Shown here piece by piece: positions 33,760 through 42,244 of a stretch of DNA of 64,000 nucleotides. The DNA comes from Geodermatophilaceae bacterium NBWT11. Lineage in GTDB: Bacteria > Actinomycetota > Actinomycetes > Mycobacteriales > Geodermatophilaceae. Made by a program: the position numbers and the translations under genes. Under the pieces are notes generated by a model that saw only the letters and a list, made by a program, of their open reading frames with translations, searched no databases and was not told where the DNA came from. The stretch spans positions 806,001 through 870,000 of the forward strand of contig CP043652.1 of the NCBI GenBank assembly GCA_014218215.1, in the 5' to 3' direction. Each line of letters starts with the position of its first letter. Within the stretch, counting starts at the first letter, position 1.

Positions 33760-34055
33760 TGCCGGCGGTCCCGCGAACGCCAGCAGACGGTGTGCCAGTG
33801 CCGGCGCCAGTCCACCGAGGACTCGGTGTCCCAGGGGTCGAGATCGGAGTCCCGGGCGTAGACCGGCCAGGTGACCACGTGCGGCGTCCCCGGCCGGATC
33901 TCCTGGTCGCACCCCGGGCACCGGTAGGTGCGGGTGCTGGCCGCCCCGCTGACCGGGCGCACCACCCAGTCGCCGTCGCCCGCGCTCTCGACCGGCTCGG
34001 GCCGGGTGAGCGGTGGTCGGCCGGTCGCGTTCGGCCGCCGCCGTCCCCTGCCCAT
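33756..34055 (-). CDS. Small zinc-ribbon-like protein, function unknown
   Basis: A 99-residue protein. The central region has CPGCDQEIRPGTPHVV and a later HWHTVCW, so a treble-clef or zinc-ribbon-like site with Cys, Cys, His and Cys is likely. The N-terminus is basic with a PNATGRPPLTRPEP stretch. Proteins of this pattern are widespread in actinobacteria and often annotated only as hypothetical or ATP/GTP-binding; I see no nucleotide motif. A TACCGT box is 10 nt before the ATG. It overlaps the sortase stop by four bases and is followed upstream by the 3-hydroxyacyl-CoA dehydrogenase. Confidence 0.75.
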   Translation of the reverse strand: MGRGRRRPNATGRPPLTRPEPVESAGDGDWVVRPVSGAASTRTYRCPGCDQEIRPGTPHVVTWPVYARDSDLDPWDTESSVDWRRHWHTVCWRSRDRRH

Positions 34056-34099
34056 GTCGGGGACGACGGTACCGGCGTGCGCCTCAGCGGGCCGTGTGG

Positions 34100-35881
34100 T
34101 CAGCGGGAGGTGTGGTCGCGGAAGCCCCGGCCGGTCTTGCGGCCCAGGTAGCCGGCGGTGACCAGGTGCTCCAGCAGCGGGGCGGGGGCGAACCCGGGCT
34201 CGCGGAACTCGGTGTAGAGCTCCCGCTCGATGGCCAGCGACACGTCCAGGCCGACGACGTCCAGCAGCTCGAAGGGGCCCATCGGGTAGCCGCAGCCGAC
34301 CTTCATCGCGGCGTCGATGTCGTCGGCGCTGGCGTAGTGCGCCTGCAGCATCTTCACCGCGTCGTTCAGGTAGGGGAACAGCAGCGCGTTGACGATGAAC
34401 CCGGCCCGGTCGGTGCAGGAGACGGCGTGCTTGCACAGCTGGGCACAGACCGCGTGCGCGGTGGCCGCGACGTCGGGGGCGGTCGCGATGGTGGAGACCA
34501 CCTCGACCAGCTTCATCACCGGCGCCGGGTTGAAGAAGTGCAGCCCGACGACGTCACCGGGGCGCTCGCTGGCCTTGGCACACTCGATGACCGGCAGGCT
34601 CGAGGTGGTGGTGGCGAGCACCGCCTCGGGCTTGCAGATCTCGCCCAGGGCGGCGAACAGCGTCTGCTTGACCGCCAGCGACTCGACCACGGCCTCCACG
34701 ACGAGGTCGACGTCGGCCAGGTCGTCCAGCGCGGTGCTGCCGGTGACCCGGCCGAGCACCTCGTCCCGGGTGGCCTCGTCGAGCCGACCGCGGACGACCT
34801 GCTTGTCCAGGCTCTTGGCCAGCGCCTTCTGCACCGCCTCGACCTTCTCCGGGGCGCGGGCGACGAACAGGGTCTCGTAGCCGCCCTTGGCGAAGACCTC
34901 GATCATGCCGGTGGCCATCGTCCCGGAGCCGACGACGCCGACCCGGCGCACCGGCCGTGCGCCCTCGGCCGAACCCCCGGGGGCGGGGGTGGCCGCGTCG
35001 GGCACCACCTCGGCGGAGTCGCGACCGGCGTAGGTGTAGAAGCCGCGCCCGGACTTCCGGCCCAGCAGACCGGCGGTCATCATCTGCTTGATCACCGGCG
35101 CCGGGGCGTGCAGCCGGTCCCGGGACTGTCGGTACATCGTGTCGAGGATCTCGTAGGCGGTGTCGATGCCGATCAGGTCCATCAGCGCCAGCGGGCCCAT
35201 CGGCAGGCCGCAGCCCAGCCGCATGGCCGCGTCGACGTCCTCCCGGCTGGCGTAGCGGCTCTCCAGCATCGAGACGGCGTGGTTGAGGTAGCCGAACAGC
35301 AGGGCGTTGGCGATGAAGCCGGCCTTGTCCCCGATGGTCACGTCGGTCTTGCCGAGCCGGGCAGCGAGCGCCTCCACGTCCTCGACCACCGAGGGCTCGG
35401 TGACCACCGTCCGGACGATCTCCACCAGCTTCATCACCGGGGCCGGGTTGAAGAAGTGCATCCCGACGACCTTGCTCGGCCGGCCGGTGGCCACCGACAG
35501 CTCGGTCACCGACAGGCTCGAGGTGTTCGTGGCCAGGATGGTGTCCGGCGGGCAGATGCCGTCGAGCTCGGCGAAGAGCGCGGTCTTCAGCTCCATCCGC
35601 TCGGGCACGGCCTCGACGACGAGCTCGGCGTCGGCCAGGTCGGTCAGGGCGGTGCTGAACCGGACCCGGTCCAGCATCGCGGCCTGGTCGGCGAGGTCGA
35701 GCTTGCCCCGCTCCACGGCCTTGTCGGTGGACTGCTGCACGTGGGCCCGACCGCGCTCGAGGGCGGCGTCGTCGATCTCCACGGCGGTGACCTGGAGCCC
35801 GGCCCGGGCCAGCACCTCGACGATCCCGGCACCCATGGTGCCCAGTCCGACGACGCCGACCTCGCTGAGTTCTCTGGCCAC
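34100..35881 (-). CDS. Double-domain 3-hydroxyacyl-CoA dehydrogenase (tandem duplication)
   Basis: A 593-residue protein made of two complete 3-hydroxybutyryl-CoA dehydrogenase units (about residues 1-290 and 310-593) joined by a Pro/Ala-rich linker. Single-unit enzymes are about 285 residues. Unit 1 has GLGTMGAGIVE, TNTSSLSV and GMHFFNPAPVMKL; unit 2 has GSGTMATGMIE, TTTSSLPV and GLHFFNPAPVMKL. Catalytic Ser, His and following Asn/Pro are kept in both, while the glycine motif of unit 2 is altered (MATG for MGAG). It would reduce acetoacetyl-CoA or oxidise 3-hydroxyacyl-CoA with NAD(P). GAGGGAG precedes the GTG, and a palindromic operator lies 68 bases upstream. Confidence 0.93.
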   Translation of the reverse strand: MARELSEVGVVGLGTMGAGIVEVLARAGLQVTAVEIDDAALERGRAHVQQSTDKAVERGKLDLADQAAMLDRVRFSTALTDLADAELVVEAVPERMELKTALFAELDGICPPDTILATNTSSLSVTELSVATGRPSKVVGMHFFNPAPVMKLVEIVRTVVTEPSVVEDVEALAARLGKTDVTIGDKAGFIANALLFGYLNHAVSMLESRYASREDVDAAMRLGCGLPMGPLALMDLIGIDTAYEILDTMYRQSRDRLHAPAPVIKQMMTAGLLGRKSGRGFYTYAGRDSAEVVPDAATPAPGGSAEGARPVRRVGVVGSGTMATGMIEVFAKGGYETLFVARAPEKVEAVQKALAKSLDKQVVRGRLDEATRDEVLGRVTGSTALDDLADVDLVVEAVVESLAVKQTLFAALGEICKPEAVLATTTSSLPVIECAKASERPGDVVGLHFFNPAPVMKLVEVVSTIATAPDVAATAHAVCAQLCKHAVSCTDRAGFIVNALLFPYLNDAVKMLQAHYASADDIDAAMKVGCGYPMGPFELLDVVGLDVSLAIERELYTEFREPGFAPAPLLEHLVTAGYLGRKTGRGFRDHTSR

Positions 35882-35948
35882 GGTGCCACTCCCTCGTCAC
35901 GGCGCGACCTCGTCGTCGCAGCCCGTGCCGCCGGAGTCTGCCAGACCT

Positions 35949-35966
35949 GGTTACTGGCCGGTAACC
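35949..35966. promoter_or_regulatory. Candidate repressor operator upstream of the 3-hydroxyacyl-CoA dehydrogenase
   Basis: GGTTACTGGCCGGTAACC is an 18-bp palindrome with one mismatched pair. Its core TACTGGCCGGTA (35952-35963) matches the sites before ccr and meaA. Read on the minus strand it continues GCCAGTAAC, the same string as at the ccr site. It lies in the 113-bp gap between nucS and the dehydrogenase gene. Confidence 0.65.
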
Positions 35967-35994
35967 ACCATGGCGGTGACGGTCACCCGACCCG

Positions 35995-36666
35995 TCAGAA
36001 CAGCCGGGCGGACGGGTCGTCGGTGCCCTTCAGGACGGCGTAGTCGACGGTGAGGCAGTCGATCCCCCGGTCGGCGGCCAGCACCCGGGCCTGGGGCTTG
36101 ATCTCCTGGGCGGCGAACACGCCCTTGACCGGGGCCAGCAGCGGGTCGCGGTTGAGCAGCTCCAGGTAGCGGGTCAGCTGCTCCACGCCGTCGATCTCCC
36201 CGCGCCGCTTGATCTCCACCGCGACCACGGCGCCCCCGGCGTCCCGGCACAGCAGGTCGACCGGCCCGATCGCGGTGGGGTACTCCCGGCGCACCAGCGA
36301 CCAGCCGGCCCCGAAGGTCTCCACGTGCAGGGCGAGCAGCCGCTGCAGCTCGGCCTCCACGCCGTCCTTCTGCAGGCCGGGGTCGGGCCCCAGCTCGTGC
36401 TTCACGTCGTGCACCACCGACTCGATGGTGACGATGAGCTGCTCACCGGCCTTGTTGGTCACCGTCCAGGTGCCCGCACCGTCGACCAGCTCGTCCTTCA
36501 GGGAGCACGGAGGGCTCATCCAGTTCAGCGGCTTGTAGGCCCGGTCGTCGGCGTGCACCGACACCGACCCGTCGGCCTTGACCAGGAGCAGACGGGTGGC
36601 CAGCGGCAGGTGGGCGGTGAGCCGACCGACGTAGTCCACGGAGCACTTCGCGATGACCAGACGCAC
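35995..36666 (-). CDS. nucS: Mismatch-specific endonuclease NucS
   Basis: A 223-residue nuclease of the NucS/EndoMS family, which replaces MutS/MutL mismatch repair in actinobacteria by cutting both strands at mismatches. The N-terminal dimerisation domain contains KPLNWMSPP. The C-terminal RecB-like nuclease has the Asp in [19 protein letters not shown] and QLTRYLELL. The GTG start has a TAGCGT box 8 nt upstream (36675-36680), so a leaderless transcript is likely. Length and motifs are typical. Confidence 0.96.
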   Translation of the reverse strand: MRLVIAKCSVDYVGRLTAHLPLATRLLLVKADGSVSVHADDRAYKPLNWMSPPCSLKDELVDGAGTWTVTNKAGEQLIVTIESVVHDVKHELGPDPGLQKDGVEAELQRLLALHVETFGAGWSLVRREYPTAIGPVDLLCRDAGGAVVAVEIKRRGEIDGVEQLTRYLELLNRDPLLAPVKGVFAAQEIKPQARVLAADRGIDCLTVDYAVLKGTDDPSARLF

Positions 36667-36712
36667 GGGCGCCGACGCTACCGCGCCGACGCCCGTGCTC
36701 CGTACCGGTGAC

Positions 36713-38077
36713 TCAGACCGTGGCGGGCTGCTTCTCCGCGTCGGTCTCGCCCAGCGAGCGGATCGGGTCGACCGTCGAGGTCGAGTCGAAGACCGCCCGG
36801 TCGAGGATGCCCTCGCGCTTCGCGACGATCGTGGGCACCAGCGCCTGGCCGGCGACGTTGGTCGCCGTCCGGCCCATGTCGAGGATCGGGTCGACGGCCA
36901 GCAGCAGGCCGACCCCGGCCAGCGGCAGGCCCAGGGTGGACAGCGTCAGCGTCAGCATGACGACCGCGCCGGTGACCCCGGCGGTGGCGGCGGAGCCGAC
37001 GACCGACACCAGGGCGATGAGCAGGTAGTCGGTGATCCCGAGGTCCACGCCGAAGAACTGGGCCACGAAGATCGCGGCCAGCGCCGGGTAGATCGCCGCA
37101 CAGCCGTCCATCTTCGTCGTCGCGCCCAGCGGGACGGCGAAGGAGGCGTAGCTGCGCGGGACGCCCAGGTTGGCCTCGGTGACCCGCTCGGTCACCGGCA
37201 GCGTGCCGATCGAGGAGCGGGAGACGAAGCCGAGCTGGATGGCCGGCCAGGCGCCGGCGTAGAACCGCTTCGGGGAGAGCCCGTGCAGCTTGAGCAGCAC
37301 CGGGTAGACGACCAGCAGCACGATGGCGAGCCCGGCGTAGACGGCACCGACGAAGACACCGAGGCTGCCCAGGGACTCCCAGCCGTAGCTGGCCACGGCG
37401 TTGCCGATCAGGCCCAGGGTGCCCAGCGGGGACAGCAGGATGACCCACCAGAGGACCTTCTGCACGATCGCCAGGGCCGAGCGGGTGAAGGACAGGAACG
37501 GCTCGGCGGCCTGACCGACCTTGAGCGCGGCGATGCCGACGGCGACCGAGACGACGATCAGCTGCAGCACGTTGAACGACAGCGACCCGTCGGCGGAGCC
37601 CTCCAGGCCCAGGATGTTCGAGGGCACCAGGCCGGTGAGGAAGTCCCACCACGAGCCGGTGCTCGAGGGCTCGGCGGCGGCGGACTCGGCGACCGAGCTG
37701 TTGCGGCCGGGCTGGGTCAGCAGGCCCAGCGCGATGCCGATGCCCACCGCGATCAGCGCGGTGATCGCGAACCACAGCAGCGTCTGCCCGGCCAGCCGGG
37801 CGGCGTTCCCGACCTGCTTGAGGTTGGCGATGCTGACGATGATCGCGGTGACGATCAGCGGGATCACGATGACCCGCAGCAGCCCGACGAACGTCGAGCC
37901 GATGGTGTCCAGCGTCGAGGTCAGCCAGTTCTGGTCGGTGCCGGGGACCAGCTCGCCGTCGACGAACGAGCCGGGCACGGTGCCGATCGAGCGGGCCAGC
38001 AGGCCGAGGAGCACGCCGAGGACGAGGGCGATGCCGACCTGGGCCGCGAAGGGCACGCGGCGGAGGCGAGAGAACAC
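36713..38077 (-). CDS. Dicarboxylate/amino acid:cation symporter (DAACS family)
   Basis: A 454-residue inner-membrane symporter that takes up C4-dicarboxylates or acidic amino acids with H+ or Na+. Eight transmembrane segments and two re-entrant loops are inferred. Diagnostic motifs are [11 protein letters not shown] for the serine-rich hairpin, [10 protein letters not shown] for the NMDGT-like motif and [13 protein letters not shown] for the substrate-binding helix. The GTG start at FSRLRRVPF is preferred because an AAAGG ribosome-binding site is present and family proteins begin with this basic stretch; a longer frame adds 34 non-conserved residues. The hydrophilic loop [16 protein letters not shown] lies after the fourth segment. 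Confidence 0.93.
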   Translation of the reverse strand: MFSRLRRVPFAAQVGIALVLGVLLGLLARSIGTVPGSFVDGELVPGTDQNWLTSTLDTIGSTFVGLLRVIVIPLIVTAIIVSIANLKQVGNAARLAGQTLLWFAITALIAVGIGIALGLLTQPGRNSSVAESAAAEPSSTGSWWDFLTGLVPSNILGLEGSADGSLSFNVLQLIVVSVAVGIAALKVGQAAEPFLSFTRSALAIVQKVLWWVILLSPLGTLGLIGNAVASYGWESLGSLGVFVGAVYAGLAIVLLVVYPVLLKLHGLSPKRFYAGAWPAIQLGFVSRSSIGTLPVTERVTEANLGVPRSYASFAVPLGATTKMDGCAAIYPALAAIFVAQFFGVDLGITDYLLIALVSVVGSAATAGVTGAVVMLTLTLSTLGLPLAGVGLLLAVDPILDMGRTATNVAGQALVPTIVAKREGILDRAVFDSTSTVDPIRSLGETDAEKQPATV

Positions 38078-38229
38078 GGGTGGGGCCTTTCGGGGAGGGG
38101 ACGGACGGCGGGGCTGCGCCGTCGTCAACCCTCCGAGGTCACCCGACCGAAGTCGACGACCCTCCGCTTGGTCAGCCACAGGTCACGCACACGGAGTCCA
38201 ACCACGCGGGCGCCCAGGTCTTCCCGCCC

Positions 38230-39003
38230 TCAGTCGGTCCACACCGCGGGGCGCTTGCCCAGGAAGGCGGCCATGCCCTCGCGCGCGCCGTCGAGCTGGG
38301 ACGCCGCGGCCATCACCTCGACGGCCTGGGTGTACGCGTCGCGCTCGGGCCGGTCGAGCTGGGCGTACATGGTCTGCTTGCCCCACGCCTTGGACGCCCG
38401 CGAGCCGCGGGTGGCCCGGGCCATCAGGTCGGCCACGGCGTCGTCGAGCTCGTCGTCGGGGACGACGCGGTTCACCAGCCCCCAGTCCAGCGCCGTCCGG
38501 GCGTCGATGACGTCCCCGGTCAGCGCGAGCTCCATCGCCCGCTTGCGGCCCACGTTGCGCGCGATCGCGACCATCGGGGTGTGGCAGAACCAGCCGCCCT
38601 TCCCGCCCGGGGCGGCGAAGCCGGCGGACTCCGCGACCACCGCCAGGTCGCAGGAGGCGACCAGCTGGGCCCCGGCCGCCGTCGCCAGCGCGTGCACGCG
38701 GGCCAGCACCACCTGGGGCACCTCGTGCAGGGTCTGCATGAGCTCGGTGCACAGCACCAGCAGCGAGCGGACGTCGGCCAGCGGCTGGTCGGCCACGTCG
38801 GCGAAGTCGTGGCCGGCGCTGAACACCGGCCCCTCGGCGGCGAGCACGATGCCGGTGGCGTCGGAGCCGCCCACCTCGGTGACCGCGGCCAGGAGCTGGG
38901 TCAGGTGCTCGCGGGACAACGCGTTGCGCCGGGCCGGCCGGGCCATGGTGATGGTGACGACGTCCTCGTGCCGCTCGACCCGCGGCGCACCCTCGGTGGT
39001 CAT
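38230..39003 (-). CDS. Enoyl-CoA hydratase/isomerase family protein
   Basis: A 257-residue crotonase-fold protein. The first oxyanion segment is FSAGHDFADV. The second region reads ATAAGAQLVASCDL, without the Glu normally found after the glycines, and GKGGWFCHTP replaces the second Glu region. These features match the ECHDC3-like branch, whose reaction is not settled, more than classical hydratases. It therefore may not be the crotonase of the pathway in this window; the gene at the left edge has both catalytic Glu residues. The ATG start follows a longer non-conserved frame. The gene is divergent from the DUF2071 protein. Confidence 0.85.
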   Translation of the reverse strand: MTTEGAPRVERHEDVVTITMARPARRNALSREHLTQLLAAVTEVGGSDATGIVLAAEGPVFSAGHDFADVADQPLADVRSLLVLCTELMQTLHEVPQVVLARVHALATAAGAQLVASCDLAVVAESAGFAAPGGKGGWFCHTPMVAIARNVGRKRAMELALTGDVIDARTALDWGLVNRVVPDDELDDAVADLMARATRGSRASKAWGKQTMYAQLDRPERDAYTQAVEVMAAASQLDGAREGMAAFLGKRPAVWTD

Positions 39004-39066
39004 GTGACCGACCACACCACGCTCCGGAGGCGGTGTCGAGTCCGCCGGCGTGGGCATCCTCGACAG

Positions 39067-39795
39067 GTGCAGCCCGAACCCGTCACCACCACGACCCCCC
39101 GCCCGGTCGAGCGCACCCTGTTCACCCAGGGCTGGCGCGACCTGGCGTTCCTGCACTGGGCGGTCGACCCGGCACTCGTCGCCCCGCACCTGCCGGCCGG
39201 CACCGTGCCCGACACCCTGGACGGCGTCACCTACGTCGGGCTCATCCCGTTCCGGATGCGCCGCATCGGGTTCTTCGGCCTGCCCGGGCTGCCGTACCTG
39301 GGCTCCTTCGCCGAGACCAACGTGCGGCTCTACTCGGTGGACGAGCGCGGCCGGCGGGGCGTCGTCTTCGCCTCGCTGGAGGCCGACCGGCTGCTGCCGG
39401 TGGCCGCCGCGCGCTGGGCCGCGCGGCTGCCCTACGTCTACGCCCGGATGCGGGTGACCCGGGACGGCGACCTGCGGCGCTACACCTCGCTGCGCCGCTG
39501 GCCCAGCCCGATGACGGCGCACAGCGCGATCACCGTGCGGGTCGGCGAGGCCATCACCGACCCCGGCCCCGTCGAGCGGTTCCTCACCTCCCGGTGGGGC
39601 CTGCACGAGCCGTTCTACGGCCGCACCGCCTACTGGGCCAACGAGCACCCGGAGTGGCCGCTGCACCGCGCCGAGCTGGTCGAGCTCGACGAGTCGCTGA
39701 CCGCCGCCGCCGGGGTGCCGGTCACCGGCGCCCCGGACAGCGTGCTGTTCTCCCCCGGCGTCGACGTCCGGTTCGGCTGGCTCAGCTCACGCTGA
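39067..39795 (+). CDS. DUF2071 (YqjF-like) protein
   Basis: A 242-residue protein of the YqjF/DUF2071 family, recognised from FLHWAVDPALVAPHLPAGT, the mid-region YVGLIPFRM and FAETNVRLY. The family is related in fold to acetoacetate decarboxylase-like proteins; the biochemical role is unknown. The GTG start is chosen because a CATCCT box lies 6 nt upstream, consistent with a leaderless transcript, and homology begins soon after. Its 3' end overlaps the 3' end of the meaA mutase gene by 14 bases on the opposite strand. Confidence 0.85.
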   Translation: MQPEPVTTTTPRPVERTLFTQGWRDLAFLHWAVDPALVAPHLPAGTVPDTLDGVTYVGLIPFRMRRIGFFGLPGLPYLGSFAETNVRLYSVDERGRRGVVFASLEADRLLPVAAARWAARLPYVYARMRVTRDGDLRRYTSLRRWPSPMTAHSAITVRVGEAITDPGPVERFLTSRWGLHEPFYGRTAYWANEHPEWPLHRAELVELDESLTAAAGVPVTGAPDSVLFSPGVDVRFGWLSSR

Positions 39796-41782
39796 GCTCG
39801 TTGGCCTCGCGGACGACGTCGACGATCTGGCCCATGATGTCGGTCATCCCGAAGTCCTTCGGGGTGAAGACGCGGGCCACGCCCTGCTCGCGCAGCACGC
39901 GCGCGTCGGCGTCGGGCACGATGCCGCCGACCACCACCGGGACGTCGTCCAGCCCGGCCTCGCGCAGCCCGGCCAGCACGGCGGGGACCACCTGCAGGTG
40001 CGAGCCGGAGAGCACCGACAACCCGACGACGTGCACGTCCTCCTCGACCGCGGCCGAGACGATCTGCGCCGGGGTCAGCCGGATCCCCTGGTAGACGACC
40101 TCGAATCCGGCGTCCCGGGCCCGGACGGCGATCTGCTCGGCGCCGTTGGAGTGCCCGTCCAACCCGGGCTTGCCGACCAGGAAGCGCAGCCGGCCGCCCA
40201 GCTCCTCGCCGGTGGCCCGCACCCGCTCGCGGACGTCGGTCAGCGACACGTCGGCCTCCCCGGTGCTGGCCGCCGACACCCCGGTGGGTGCCCGGTACTC
40301 CCCGAAGACCTCGCGCAGCACCCCGGCCCACTCCCCCGTGGTCACCCCGGCGCGGGCGCAGTCCAGCGTCGCGGCCATCAGGTTGGTGTCGGTGCCCGCG
40401 GCCTCGCGCAGCGCCTGCAGCGTGGCCCGGGCGCGGTCGTCGTCCCGGTCGGCCTTCCACTGCTCCAGGGCCCGCTGGGCCGACGCCTCGACGGCCGGGT
40501 CCACGGTCTGGATCGCGGTGTCCAGGTCGGCGGTCAGCGGGTTGGGCTCGGTGGAGGTGAACCGGTTGACCCCCACCACCACGTCGTCCCCGGACTCCAT
40601 CCGGCGGCGACGCTCGGCGAGCGAGCCGACCAGCTCGCCCTTCATGTAGCCGGTCTCGACGGCGGCGACGGCGCCGCCCATCTCCTGCACCCGGGCGATC
40701 TCGGCGCGGGCGCCCTCGACGAGCTCGGCGACCTTGGCCTCGACCACGACCGAGCCGGTGAACAGGTCCTCGTACTCCAGCAGGTCGGTCTCGAAGGCCA
40801 GCACCTGCTGCAGCCGCAGCGACCACTGCTGGTCCCAGGGCCGGGGCAGCCCCAGTGCCTCGTTCCAGGCCGGCAGCTGCACCGCTCGGGCCCGGGCGTC
40901 CTTGGACAGCGTGACCGCGAGCATCTCCAGCACGATCCGCTGCACGTTGTTCTCCGGCTGGGCCTCGGTGAGGCCCAGGGAGTTGACCTGCACGCCGTAG
41001 CGGAAGCGCCGCTGCTTGGCGTCGGTCACCCCGTACCGCTCGGCCGTCAGCTCGTCCCAGAGCTGGCCGAAGGCGCGCATCTTGCACATCTCCTCGACGA
41101 ACCGGACCCCGGCGTTGACGAAGAAGGAGATCCGGGCGACCACCTCGCCGAAGCGTTCCTCGGGCACCTGGCCGGAGTCCCGGACGGAGTCCAGCACCGC
41201 GATGGCGGTGCTCATCGCGTAGGCGATCTCCTGCACCGGCGTCGCCCCGGCCTCCTGCAGGTGGTAGCTGCAGATGTTCACCGGGTTCCACTTGGGCATC
41301 GTGGTGACGGTGTAGGCGACCATGTCGGTGATCAGCCGCATCGACGGCGCCGGCGGGAACACGTAGGTCCCGCGGGAGAGGTACTCCTTCACGATGTCGT
41401 TCTGCGTGGTCCCGGTCAGGGCGGCCACGTCGTGCCCGTGCTCCCCGGCGACGGCCTGGTACAGCGCCAGCAGCCACATCGCCGTGGCGTTGATCGTCAT
41501 CGAGGTGTTCATCTGGTCCAGCGGGATGCCGTCGAACAGCGCCCGCATGTCGCCGATGTGGCTCACCGGCACCCCGACCTTGCCGACCTCGCCCACGGCG
41601 AGCTCGTCGTCGGGGTCGTAACCGGTCTGCGTCGGCAGGTCGAAGGCGACCGAGAGACCGGTCTGGCCCTTCTCCAGGTTCCGCCGGTAGAGGGCGTTGG
41701 ACTCGACGGGTGAGGAGTGACCGGCGTAGGTGCGCATGACCCAGGGGCGGTCGCGGTCCTTCGGCGCTGAAGGGAACGGCAT
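39782..41782 (-). CDS. meaA: B12-dependent ethylmalonyl-CoA mutase (MeaA type)
   Basis: A 666-residue single-chain acyl-CoA mutase. The N-terminal barrel begins RPWVMRTYAGHSSP and contains GLSVAFDLPTQTGYD and NTSMTINATA. The C-terminal cobalamin-binding domain (about 525-660) has the base-off motif LDGHSNG, with GLSVLSGSH and VVVGGIVPD. Length and lack of a small-subunit partner match the MeaA/Ecm branch, which isomerises ethylmalonyl-CoA to methylsuccinyl-CoA. A methylmalonyl-CoA mutase role cannot be excluded by sequence alone. The ATG start is supported by a TAGGAT box 8 nt upstream and a perfect palindrome directly before it. MeaB and the adenosyltransferase are encoded nearby. Confidence 0.92.
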   Translation of the reverse strand: MPFPSAPKDRDRPWVMRTYAGHSSPVESNALYRRNLEKGQTGLSVAFDLPTQTGYDPDDELAVGEVGKVGVPVSHIGDMRALFDGIPLDQMNTSMTINATAMWLLALYQAVAGEHGHDVAALTGTTQNDIVKEYLSRGTYVFPPAPSMRLITDMVAYTVTTMPKWNPVNICSYHLQEAGATPVQEIAYAMSTAIAVLDSVRDSGQVPEERFGEVVARISFFVNAGVRFVEEMCKMRAFGQLWDELTAERYGVTDAKQRRFRYGVQVNSLGLTEAQPENNVQRIVLEMLAVTLSKDARARAVQLPAWNEALGLPRPWDQQWSLRLQQVLAFETDLLEYEDLFTGSVVVEAKVAELVEGARAEIARVQEMGGAVAAVETGYMKGELVGSLAERRRRMESGDDVVVGVNRFTSTEPNPLTADLDTAIQTVDPAVEASAQRALEQWKADRDDDRARATLQALREAAGTDTNLMAATLDCARAGVTTGEWAGVLREVFGEYRAPTGVSAASTGEADVSLTDVRERVRATGEELGGRLRFLVGKPGLDGHSNGAEQIAVRARDAGFEVVYQGIRLTPAQIVSAAVEEDVHVVGLSVLSGSHLQVVPAVLAGLREAGLDDVPVVVGGIVPDADARVLREQGVARVFTPKDFGMTDIMGQIVDVVREANELSVS

Positions 41783-41790
41783 GTCCGCGG

Positions 41791-41796
41791 ATCCTA
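41791..41796 (-). promoter_or_regulatory. -10 box of meaA
   Basis: TAGGAT on the minus strand is 8 nt before the meaA ATG. The palindromic operator ends two bases before it, so a bound repressor would block polymerase. Confidence 0.55.
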
Positions 41797-41798
41797 GG

Positions 41799-41814
41799 GC
41801 TACCGGCCGGTAGC
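41799..41814. promoter_or_regulatory. Candidate repressor operator upstream of meaA
   Basis: GCTACCGGCCGGTAGC is a perfect 16-bp palindrome. Its core TACCGGCCGGTA (41801-41812) matches the operators before ccr and the 3-hydroxyacyl-CoA dehydrogenase. It sits directly upstream of the meaA -10 box, in the gap shared with the divergent small membrane protein gene. Confidence 0.65.
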
Positions 41815-41920
41815 GACCCTGTTGCACACGTCACGCCCAGCTCTCCCCCGGCCCGTGCACCGGTGGCACACTCGGATCGGTCCACTCCCCCGTGGACGAC
41901 GAGCCCGAGGGAGCACCGCC

Positions 41921-42244
41921 GTGCCGATCGACGCCGGCAGCCTGCACTACGCCGTGGGACCGGCCATCGCCGGCGTCATGCTGCTGGTGCTGTCGTTCTT
42001 CCTGCGCTGGGCGTTCGCCTCGAACACCCCCAAGGCCACGAAGGCGCCCTCCGCCGACGACGGGCTGCTCACCCGGGTGGCCACGCTGAGCAGGCGGGAG
42101 TCCGCCCTGGCCCTGCGGGCCGTGCTGTCCGACGCCGGGATCCGGTCGACGGTCCGCTTCCCCGCCCCGCACCGGGCCGACGTCCTGGTCTTCCCCGAGG
42201 ACGCCGGTCAGGCCCGCGTGCTGGCGAGCTCCTTCACCAACTAG
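41921..42244 (+). CDS. Small single-pass membrane protein with DUF2007-like domain
   Basis: A 107-residue protein. One transmembrane helix (about residues 10-30, [18 protein letters not shown]) precedes a cytoplasmic domain. That domain ([19 protein letters not shown], then [16 protein letters not shown]) resembles DUF2007, a PII-like ferredoxin-fold module suggested to act in signalling. The GTG start has GAGGGAG upstream. The stop shares CTAG with the murA stop. The gene diverges from meaA, so the palindrome could affect both. Function unknown. Confidence 0.78.
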   Translation: MPIDAGSLHYAVGPAIAGVMLLVLSFFLRWAFASNTPKATKAPSADDGLLTRVATLSRRESALALRAVLSDAGIRSTVRFPAPHRADVLVFPEDAGQARVLASSFTN

